From Candidatus Egerieousia excrementavium (GTDB lineage Bacteria; Bacteroidota; Bacteroidia; Bacteroidales; UBA932), in assembly GCA_017694275.1 (NCBI GenBank), contig JADINB010000133.1:1-5266 (forward strand): a stretch of 5,266 nucleotides of DNA, given 5' to 3'. Within the stretch, counting starts at the first letter, position 1, and every line of letters begins with the position of its first letter. Below, in pieces: positions 1 to 5,266 of the stretch. A program made the translations under genes and the position numbers. The notes beneath the pieces are model-generated. The model was not told where the DNA came from and did not search any database. It saw only the letters and a list, made by a program, of their open reading frames with translations.

Positions 1-147
1 GCCCCGTTGCCTGACGTATCTTATTTGGAGATATAAGTGTGCCTTGCAGCACACACATCTGCGAGAAGCCATTGCCGCTGCAAACAAGTTTGCATCGCTC
101 AGGCTTCTCACATCTGTCACTTCGTTTTTTATATCTCCAAATGGGGC
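1..147. repeat. Nested inverted-repeat element upstream of miaB
   Basis: This non-coding stretch is built from several perfect inverted repeats. The outer arms are ATTTGGAGATATAA (23-36) and its exact complement (129-142). Just outside them sit GCCCC (1-5) and GGGGC (143-147), the left one displaced by 17 bases. Inside are GTGTGC/GCACAC (37-42 and 49-54), GAGAAGCC/GGCTTCTC (63-70 and 102-109), and, nested within that, TGCAAAC/GTTTGCA (79-85 and 88-94). The octamer CACATCTG also occurs twice in direct orientation (54-61 and 109-116). The 120-base unit 23-142 could be a small non-autonomous mobile element with terminal inverted repeats, a folded RNA, or the 3' end of an upstream transcript. The sequence alone does not decide between these, and no transposase or obvious target duplication is visible. 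Confidence 0.7.
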
Positions 148-157
148 GGCAAATATT

Positions 158-189
158 TTTGCTCTGCTCTCGGCTTCTGCGTATATTTG
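158..189 (+). promoter_or_regulatory. Probable Bacteroides-type promoter of miaB
   Basis: TTTG at 158-161 and TATATTTG at 182-189 match the -33 (TTTG) and -7 (TAnnTTTG) elements known for the Bacteroidetes primary sigma factor, with 20 bases between them. Transcription would begin a few bases after 189, leaving a very short leader before the ATG at 208. This placement supports 208 as the miaB start rather than the upstream in-frame ATG at 37, which lies ahead of the promoter. A perfect 8-base inverted repeat, GCAAATAT (149-156) and ATATTTGC (183-190), brackets the promoter and overlaps the -7 box. Confidence 0.6.
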
Positions 190-207
190 CAGGATAATTG
201 TTTTGTG

Positions 208-1581
208 ATGGATAACAGGTATCGTTCGGTCAGGCCGGTTTTGGATTCTAACAAGCCTCAGTTGTATATGGAGACCTATGGCTGTCAGATGAATGTAAAT
301 GATAGCGAAGTGGTGCTTTCCGTATTGCAGGATGCTGGTTATTCGTTGTGCAGCGATATTAAAAAGGCAGACGTGATTCTTGTAAATACATGCTCCATAA
401 GGGAAAATGCAGAACAGAGAGTTTGGGGCAGATTGGATCTTTTCCTGCAGGAAAAACGTAAGAGGAGAGGTGTGATTGTCGGGGTTCTTGGCTGCATGGC
501 GGAGAGGCTCAAGCAAGTTCTGCTTGAACACGAGGCTGTTGATTTTGTTGCCGGACCGGATTCATATAGGAAGATTGCAACCATTATAGAGGAGGCAAAG
601 AACGGAGGCAAGCAGATGAATGTGGCTCTGCTCAGAGATGAGACCTATTCCGACATAACTCCGGTGCGGTTGGACAAAAACGGTGTTTCGGCCTATATAT
701 CAATCATGCGGGGATGCAATAACATGTGTTCTTATTGTGTTGTGCCGTATACGAGGGGGGCAGAGAGAAGCCGGGATCCGCAGAGTATCGTAAGGGAAGC
801 CCAGGAACTTTTCGACAATGGCTACAAGGAGGTCTGTCTGCTCGGGCAAAATGTGGATTCGTACCTTTGGACTAATCCGGACAATCCTACGGAAAAAGTG
901 AATTTTGCCCAGCTCCTTGAACTTGTTGCCCTGACAGACCCTTCGTTAAGGGTGAGATTCTCTACATCGCATCCCAAGGATATGGGTAACGGAGTTCTCT
1001 ATACGATGGCAATGTATCCGAATATATGCAATCACATTCATTTGCCGGTGCAGTCTGGAAGTAATGCAATGCTGCTTAAGATGAACAGAAAGTATACGCG
1101 GGAGGATTATTTGGCCAGGATTGCCAAAATCAGGGAGATAATGCCTGACTGTGCCATAAGTACGGATATAATTGCCGGCTTCTGTTCAGAGACCGAGGAA
1201 GATCACCTGCAGACCCTTTCACTTATGGAGCAGGTCGGGTTTGATTCTGCCTTTATGTTCCAATATTCGGAGCGCCCCAATACCAGGGCGGCACGTCATT
1301 TTAAGGATGATGTCCCGGATGAGGTGAAGACACAAAGGCTCAACGAGATAATAGAGTTGCAGAACAGGCTTTCTCTTGCTTCCAACCAGAAGTGTCTGGG
1401 AAAAACTTATGAAGTTCTGACAGACGGTCTCTCAAAGAGGTCTGATTTGCAGCTTACGGGCAGGACCCCGCAGAATAAGGTATGTGTATTTGATGCTCAG
1501 GGGCACGGTATTGGAGAGTATGTGACGGTGGAGGTTGTTTCATGCACCTCGGCAACGCTGATGGCAAAAATCGTAAGATAA
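208..1581 (+). CDS. miaB: tRNA-2-methylthio-N6-isopentenyladenosine(37) synthase MiaB
   Basis: MiaB is a cytosolic radical-SAM enzyme that adds a methylthio group to i6A37 of tRNAs reading UNN codons. The protein has 457 residues, normal for the family. The N-terminal methylthiotransferase domain carries the three cysteines of the auxiliary 4Fe-4S cluster: C26 (YGCQMN), C62 (NTCSIRENAEQR) and C96 (GCMAER). The radical-SAM core has the CxxxCxxC signature at C170, C174 and C177 (RGCNNMCSYC), followed by VVPYTRGAERSR. A TRAM-like RNA-binding domain covers roughly the last 65 residues. The SIREN and YTRGAERSR signatures favour MiaB over the related RimO and MtaB. The frame is open back to an ATG at 37, but residues encoded before 208 are cysteine-rich, do not resemble MiaB and come from the inverted-repeat element. 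The start at 208 follows a promoter-like pair. No strong Shine-Dalgarno sequence is present, as is usual in this phylum. Confidence 0.96.
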   Translation: MDNRYRSVRPVLDSNKPQLYMETYGCQMNVNDSEVVLSVLQDAGYSLCSDIKKADVILVNTCSIRENAEQRVWGRLDLFLQEKRKRRGVIVGVLGCMAERLKQVLLEHEAVDFVAGPDSYRKIATIIEEAKNGGKQMNVALLRDETYSDITPVRLDKNGVSAYISIMRGCNNMCSYCVVPYTRGAERSRDPQSIVREAQELFDNGYKEVCLLGQNVDSYLWTNPDNPTEKVNFAQLLELVALTDPSLRVRFSTSHPKDMGNGVLYTMAMYPNICNHIHLPVQSGSNAMLLKMNRKYTREDYLARIAKIREIMPDCAISTDIIAGFCSETEEDHLQTLSLMEQVGFDSAFMFQYSERPNTRAARHFKDDVPDEVKTQRLNEIIELQNRLSLASNQKCLGKTYEVLTDGLSKRSDLQLTGRTPQNKVCVFDAQGHGIGEYVTVEVVSCTSATLMAKIVR

Positions 1582-1593
1582 AAATATGGAATT

Positions 1594-2001
1594 ATGACAA
1601 AGATTAAAACAGAGTATCTGGGTTCTCTAAGGACAGAGGCCGTACATTTGCAGTCTGGAAACAAAATCATAACAGACGCTCCGCTTGACAATCACGGAAA
1701 GGGGGAGGCTTTTTCTCCTACGGATTTGCTGGCCGCCGCACTGGGCAGTTGCATGCTTACAATAATGGGAATTTCTGCTCCTGCATACGGATATAGCATT
1801 GATGGCACTACTGTCGACATAGAAAAGATAATGGGGACGAATCCCAGAAGAGTTGTGGAGGTGAAGATTACCTTTAATTTCCCTAAAGGAAACAACTATA
1901 CCGACCAGCAGAAGAGAGTAATCGAGACTGCTGCCAGAACCTGTCCCGTTGCAAACAGTCTGCATCCGGACTTAAAGAAGACGATAGTTTTCAATTATTA
2001 G
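1594..2001 (+). CDS. OsmC/Ohr family protein
   Basis: This is a small 135-residue cytosolic protein of the OsmC/Ohr superfamily, whose characterised members reduce organic hydroperoxides with a reactive cysteine pair. The family pattern is clear: a basic N-terminal strand region, then GKGEAFSPTDLLAAALGSC, which places a conserved glutamate at E38 and the presumed peroxidatic cysteine at C53. The second cysteine is C117 in the C-terminal motif RTCPVANSLHP, so both redox cysteines are retained. The length matches the family. The sequence looks closer to the general OsmC-like (YhfA-type) branch than to classical Ohr, so substrate and exact activity are uncertain. The gene starts only 12 bases after the miaB stop, which suggests co-transcription. 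No separate promoter is evident in the gap. Its stop codon lies just upstream of the cobalamin riboswitch. Confidence 0.92.
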   Translation: MTKIKTEYLGSLRTEAVHLQSGNKIITDAPLDNHGKGEAFSPTDLLAAALGSCMLTIMGISAPAYGYSIDGTTVDIEKIMGTNPRRVVEVKITFNFPKGNNYTDQQKRVIETAARTCPVANSLHPDLKKTIVFNY

Positions 2002-2017
2002 TTCATATACATACTTA

Positions 2018-2175
2018 GACGGGCATAGAGAAAGGGAATCCGGTGCAAGACCGGAACAGTACCCGCTGCTGTGATATTCCTGCCGGAAGGCAGTTGTCTG
2101 ATACTCCACTTTTGCGTTGGCGCAATGGGAAGGAAGACATAAAATTAAGTCAGAAAACCTGCTCTCGGCCCGGTC
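2018..2175 (+). ncRNA. Cobalamin (adenosylcobalamin-type) riboswitch aptamer
   Basis: The leader of the receptor gene contains the conserved blocks of a B12 riboswitch in the right order. They are AAAGGGAATCCGGTGCAAG (2031-2049) continuing into CCGGAACAGTACCCGC (2051-2066), then GCTGTGA (2068-2074), then the CCACT...TGGGAAGG pair (2106-2110 and 2126-2133), and a B12 box AAGTCAGAAAACCTGC (2147-2162). Visible helices are TCCGG/CCGGA (2039-2043 with 2051-2055), CTGCC/GGCAG with a GGAA loop (2080-2093), TGTCT/AGACA (2095-2099 with 2135-2139), TTGCG/CGCAA (2112-2116 with 2121-2125), and a closing stem GACGGGC (2018-2024) with GCCCG-g-TC (2168-2175). Riboswitches of this class shut down expression of B12 uptake genes when cobalamin is bound. 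The B12 box departs slightly from the common AGCCAGGAGACCTGCC form. Confidence 0.94.
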
Positions 2176-2194
2176 ATTAAAACTTTCGGGAGGT
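2162..2194 (+). promoter_or_regulatory. Shine-Dalgarno site and candidate sequestering helix of the riboswitch
   Basis: GGGAGGT at 2188-2194 is a strong Shine-Dalgarno sequence nine bases before the receptor ATG, unusual in a phylum that rarely uses one. It can be paired: CTCTCGG (2162-2168) is complementary to TCGGGAG (2186-2192) over seven pairs, five Watson-Crick and two G-U. The upstream strand begins at the last base of the B12 box and touches the 3' strand of the closing stem. This geometry suggests that cobalamin binding controls ribosome access, as in the E. coli btuB leader. No run of U follows that would indicate a transcription terminator. The pairing is read from sequence and has not been folded computationally. 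Confidence 0.55.
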
Positions 2195-2202
2195 AAAGTG
2201 AA

Positions 2203-4086
2203 ATGAGCAGTGACATCTGCCGTACTATTCTGCTGTCTTTATTGATGGCTTCAATTCCGCTTGCCGGACGGTCGCAACAAAACGATACTCTGGAATCGGC
2301 AGTGATAATGTCTGAATCCAAAATCAATGCTTCGCTGAATGCAAAGTTCGCTCCCGGCATAAGGGTTGAGCGTTATGCCAATGTAGAGACTGTGACTGCC
2401 GGGAATACCCTGAGCGATCTGCTGCAAAGAGAGACATCTCTTTATATAAAGGAGTACGGACGGGGTATGAATTCCTATCTGGCTATCCGCGGAACCTCTT
2501 CTACACACACATCCATAGACTGGAACGGGCAGTCTCTTGTGGTGCCTACCTTGGGCCAGGCCGATTTGAGTCATGTCCCCACCTATTTTTTCGACAACAT
2601 GACAATACATGTGGGCGGAAATTCGGCGCTTTACGGTAACGGCAGCATGGGAGGCAGCATACAGTTGAGAACCACTCCGCGCTTCAAGCCGGGTACAAGT
2701 GGAGACGTAACCCTTAAGGCCGGGAGTTTCTACACTTTTTTTGGCGGTGCCACCCTGCGTACAGGCTCCGATAACTGGGAGAGCCGCACAAGCGCCTATT
2801 ATTCCTTTTCAAAAAACAATTTCAAATTCAGGAACAATACCAAGCGCGGTACACCACGTGAGAGGCAGAACAACGCAAGGTACAGCAATTACGGCATCCT
2901 GCAGGAGTTTTCCAGGCGGATGAAGGATGAATCGGTGCTGCAGCTGAGTTTTATCTATCTGGATTTCGACAGGCAAATCCAGCCTTCCGTCTCAACCAAC
3001 GACAGCGAATACTACCATCACAGCGTGCTCGACAGAAACGTAAAGGCAACTGCGTTATATAGCGGAACCCGGGGAATATGGCACTATCGGGCCAATGTGG
3101 CTTATAACTATGATTATGAGCTTTATGAAGAAGACATAATAGCTGCAGGCAGGTTTTTTGTATCGATGGAAAACCAGTTGTCTCTGGGCAAGGTACTGCT
3201 GAATGCCGGAGGCAAGTGCGAGTATATAAGGCCAGATGTGGACGCATATGCTGCAGGAACAAAAGAGTGGCGCAATGAACTTTATCTGCTGGCGCTTTAT
3301 AACGTGACTGAAAAACTCTCTCTCGGTGGGGGAGTGAGAGCCACCTTTGTTACAGACATATCGACTCCTTTGCAGCCTTCGGTCAATCTGAAATACGGCG
3401 TCAATAAAAACCTGTCTCTAAGAGCTTCCTTTTCAGGCAGCGTAAAGGTCCCCACCCTGAACGACCGCTATTGGGGCGGAACTGCAACAGAACTTGAACC
3501 GGAAAAGGGCTTTACATGGGAGGCAGGTGCAGACTATGCCTTCAAGATGTATGGATGGAGTGTGAAATCTTATTTTACATGGTATTATTCTCCTATAAAG
3601 GACTGGATAAGGTGGCTGCCCGCAGGTGAGGTGTGGAGGCCGAGGAATGTCCCTAAGATAGAGTCTGACGGTGTGGAGACGGGGTTTGATGCAGAGAAGG
3701 TATTTGGCTCTTCCACCTGGAATTTCAGCGCCAAATATGCCTATACCAACGTGATGATGCGCGAGTCGCTTTACAGCAACGACCCGGGAGTAGATCATCA
3801 GGTTGCGTATCAGCCCAAACATACGCTCATTGCAAGGGTGGGTTACAGATACGGAAGGATAGATGCCAGGCTGACAGGCACATTTACCGGAAAGCGTACC
3901 TCGAACGATATTTACGACATAATGAAGGCTTATTTTCTGCTGAATGCATATCTTAAATATTCGCCCGGCGACAACATTACAATTTCGTGCGAATTGAACA
4001 ACATATTGAACAAGAGTTATCAGAACGTTAAATTCTATGCCATGCCGGGATTCAATTTTTCTGCAGGCTTGCAAATAAAATTCTGA
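2203..4086 (+). CDS. btuB: TonB-dependent outer-membrane cobalamin receptor, BtuB type
   Basis: The 627-residue product has the layout of a classical TonB-dependent transporter. A signal peptide of about 24 residues (hydrophobic I9-A21) has likely cleavage after AGRS, followed by a TonB-box-like segment DTLESAVIMSES (28-39). A plug domain covers about residues 60-158, including LSDLLQRETSLYIKEYG, LAIRGTSS and the SALYGNGSMGGSIQLRTTP motif. A beta-barrel of alternating strands fills the rest and ends in phenylalanine (GLQIKF), the usual outer-membrane sorting signal. It lacks the N-terminal carboxypeptidase-like domain of SusC proteins and has the size of BtuB. The cobalamin riboswitch directly upstream is the main reason to assign B12 or related corrinoids as substrate, since sequence alone would only indicate the TonB receptor family. 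The start is set by GGGAGGT nine bases upstream; the next methionine (residue 15) would destroy the signal peptide. A surface lipoprotein gene follows. Confidence 0.92.
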   Translation: MSSDICRTILLSLLMASIPLAGRSQQNDTLESAVIMSESKINASLNAKFAPGIRVERYANVETVTAGNTLSDLLQRETSLYIKEYGRGMNSYLAIRGTSSTHTSIDWNGQSLVVPTLGQADLSHVPTYFFDNMTIHVGGNSALYGNGSMGGSIQLRTTPRFKPGTSGDVTLKAGSFYTFFGGATLRTGSDNWESRTSAYYSFSKNNFKFRNNTKRGTPRERQNNARYSNYGILQEFSRRMKDESVLQLSFIYLDFDRQIQPSVSTNDSEYYHHSVLDRNVKATALYSGTRGIWHYRANVAYNYDYELYEEDIIAAGRFFVSMENQLSLGKVLLNAGGKCEYIRPDVDAYAAGTKEWRNELYLLALYNVTEKLSLGGGVRATFVTDISTPLQPSVNLKYGVNKNLSLRASFSGSVKVPTLNDRYWGGTATELEPEKGFTWEAGADYAFKMYGWSVKSYFTWYYSPIKDWIRWLPAGEVWRPRNVPKIESDGVETGFDAEKVFGSSTWNFSAKYAYTNVMMRESLYSNDPGVDHQVAYQPKHTLIARVGYRYGRIDARLTGTFTGKRTSNDIYDIMKAYFLLNAYLKYSPGDNITISCELNNILNKSYQNVKFYAMPGFNFSAGLQIKF

Positions 4087-4100
4087 TATGCTCCTGCGTG

Positions 4101-4125
4101 TGCAACAAAAAGAGTTTTTTGTGCA
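4101..4125 (+). other. Imperfect hairpin between the receptor and lipoprotein genes
   Basis: TGCA-a-CAAAAA (4101-4111) can pair with TTTTTG-TGCA (4116-4125) around a four-base loop, with one bulged adenine. The stem is mostly A-T and no U-tract follows, so it is a poor intrinsic terminator. It could be an mRNA processing or stability element that sets the receptor to lipoprotein ratio, or chance in an A/T-rich gap. The remainder of the 95-base gap has no clear promoter or Shine-Dalgarno sequence. Confidence 0.3.
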
Positions 4126-4181
4126 TCTTTAGCAAGACAACAACGTGAGAGGAATTAAGTTTATTTATAAAATTAATGGTC

Positions 4182-5266
4182 ATGAAGAAGATTTTTTTAT
4201 TTTTTTCAGTAGCGGCGGCTCTGATTTTCACATCTTGTAACAGCGATTCCCGCCCTACGGTACTTAACAATGTGGTCTGCATTCTCAATCAGGGGAACTA
4301 CAGCCAGCACAACGGCAGCATCTACCTCTATGAGGAGACCACCAAGTCTATGAGCGAGAACGTATTTTTCAAATCAAACAATTATGAGCTCGGCGCTACG
4401 ATAATGGACGGGATATACAACAGTTACGGAATCGGTTATATCCTTTGTTCAAATCCTGACAAGATAGAGATTATAGATATTACGAACGGCCGTACGGCTA
4501 CAGACCCTATTACAGATGAAGATGGCGGATTGCGCAATACGCGTGAAATCACTCTCGGAGAGAACTATATTTTTGTCTCGAATGCAGGGTCGGATTATGT
4601 AGTTGACAATCTCACCGGAGCATACGAGTATACAAACTCTTTTGTAAGCATCTACAATGCCTATGACAACGAACTGGTTAAAAAGATAGAGGTTGGTTCC
4701 GACGCCCAGGATCTGATATACGCAAACAGCAAACTCTATGTTGCGACAAAAGACGGCATAGTTGTGATAAGATGCGACGGCAACGACCAGTTCTCAATAG
4801 AGACCACGCTCAGGGACGAGAATTTTGCAGGACCGGTGAAATACCTCTGCTTTATAAACAATGTGATTTACGCATCTATCCCCGGTAAGGGAATATGGGC
4901 GGTAAGTCCTACCGGCAATACCGTAAACACCTATCAGGTGACTCTTGGCTATGACGGCTACCTCTTTACAGATGCCAATAACAATATATGGACAATAGTT
5001 ACAGACTATGCTGCCGGAACATCCAATATCTACAAGTTTGACACCAAGACCGGGAACTATGAATCTGTTGTTCCTGCCGGACAGGATTATTACAGCGTAG
5101 GAGTAAGTCCTGTAACGGGCAATGTCTACTATTCCGAGGCCAACGGCTATACAAGCAATTCTACACTTTTAGTTTACGACCCGGATAGCGACCAGGTCAT
5201 AGATACCCAAATTGCAGGCGTGGGCGCATACCGTTATCTTTTCTTCTCGTATCTTACCTATGCAGA
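4182..5266 (+). CDS. Surface lipoprotein with DUF5074/YncE-like beta-propeller, BtuG-like (3' end cut off by window)
   Basis: The reading frame is open to the window edge, so the gene is partial; 361 complete codons are visible. It starts with a lipoprotein signal peptide: MKK, a hydrophobic stretch, then FTSC with the lipidated cysteine at C19, followed by NSDSR. The mature part begins with VVCILNQGNYSQHNGSIYLY, the typical opening of DUF5074/YncE-like propeller proteins of Bacteroidetes. It continues with blade-like repeats such as KIEIIDITNG, FVSIYNAYDNELVKKIEVG, KLYVATKDGIVVI and STLLVYDPDSDQVIDTQI. Immediately downstream of a riboswitch-controlled BtuB-type receptor, the best inference is a BtuG-type protein, a surface lipoprotein that captures B12 with very high affinity and caps BtuB. 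Ligand-binding residues cannot be confirmed here. An in-frame ATG at 4176 would add only Met-Val; 4182 gives the more typical MKK start. Confidence 0.85.
   Translation, partial: MKKIFLFFSVAAALIFTSCNSDSRPTVLNNVVCILNQGNYSQHNGSIYLYEETTKSMSENVFFKSNNYELGATIMDGIYNSYGIGYILCSNPDKIEIIDITNGRTATDPITDEDGGLRNTREITLGENYIFVSNAGSDYVVDNLTGAYEYTNSFVSIYNAYDNELVKKIEVGSDAQDLIYANSKLYVATKDGIVVIRCDGNDQFSIETTLRDENFAGPVKYLCFINNVIYASIPGKGIWAVSPTGNTVNTYQVTLGYDGYLFTDANNNIWTIVTDYAAGTSNIYKFDTKTGNYESVVPAGQDYYSVGVSPVTGNVYYSEANGYTSNSTLLVYDPDSDQVIDTQIAGVGAYRYLFFSYLTYA

Noticed and set aside
64..191. Alternative pairing of AGAAGCC (64-70) and TGCAAA (79-84) with GGCTTCT (172-178) and TTTGCA (186-191), suggesting an RNA switch
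   Set aside because: The distal blocks are in the same order as the proximal ones, so both pairings could not form as one nested helix. The matches are short and the right-hand ones overlap the promoter.
37..207. N-terminal extension of MiaB by 57 residues from the ATG at 37
   Set aside because: The encoded residues do not resemble any MiaB N-terminus, derive from the inverted-repeat element, and lie upstream of the likely promoter. Starting at 208 gives the normal family length.
1627..1965. 112-residue minus-strand frame opposite the OsmC-family gene
   Set aside because: The + strand frame has clear family motifs and both catalytic cysteines; the antisense frame has none.
1984..2017. Promoter for the riboswitch transcript near TAGTTTTC (1985-1992)
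   Set aside because: It resembles a -7 box with one mismatch, but no TTTG element lies at the right distance upstream, so the start of this transcript cannot be placed from sequence.
3433..4074. 213-residue open frame on the minus strand
   Set aside because: It lies wholly inside the receptor gene in antisense, has no recognisable domain or start signal, and is a shadow of the coding strand.
4101..4130. Hairpin after the receptor gene as an intrinsic terminator
   Set aside because: The stem is A-T rich and bulged, and no U-run follows it, so it does not meet the usual terminator pattern. It is kept only as a low-confidence structural feature.
4052..4288. 78-residue minus-strand frame across the receptor/lipoprotein gap
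   Set aside because: It covers the end of one real gene and the signal peptide of the next, and its low-complexity composition reflects the A/T-rich gap.

Overview
The window looks like chromosomal DNA from a Bacteroidota species, most likely in the order Bacteroidales. Signs of this are a promoter-like pair of the Bacteroides type (TTTG, then TAnnTTTG), scarce Shine-Dalgarno sequences, a lipoprotein signal with a relaxed lipobox, and a B12-riboswitch / TonB-dependent receptor / DUF5074-like surface lipoprotein order that is typical of gut Bacteroidetes. All supported genes lie on the + strand.

Layout. Bases 1-207 hold no credible gene. They contain a strongly structured nested inverted-repeat element (about 1-147) followed by a probable miaB promoter. 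Bases 208-1581 encode MiaB, the radical-SAM tRNA methylthiotransferase. Twelve bases later comes a small OsmC/Ohr-type thiol protein (1594-2001), probably co-transcribed with miaB. A cobalamin riboswitch follows (about 2018-2175), with a candidate Shine-Dalgarno-sequestering helix running up to the next start codon. It precedes a BtuB-type TonB-dependent outer-membrane receptor (2203-4086). After a 95-base gap with a small imperfect hairpin, a lipoprotein gene begins at 4182 and runs off the end of the window. Its product has a lipobox cysteine and a DUF5074/YncE-like beta-propeller sequence and is a good candidate for a BtuG-type surface B12-binding protein.

How it works together. The right half reads as a vitamin B12 capture unit. 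The riboswitch would repress translation or expression when cobalamin is plentiful. The receptor would move corrinoid across the outer membrane using TonB energy. The lipoprotein would sit on the cell surface and deliver corrinoid to the receptor. The left half (miaB-osmC) is housekeeping: tRNA modification and thiol/peroxide metabolism. Nothing in the sequence ties it functionally to B12. I see no CRISPR array, tRNA, rRNA or transposase gene. The least explained part is the palindromic element upstream of miaB.
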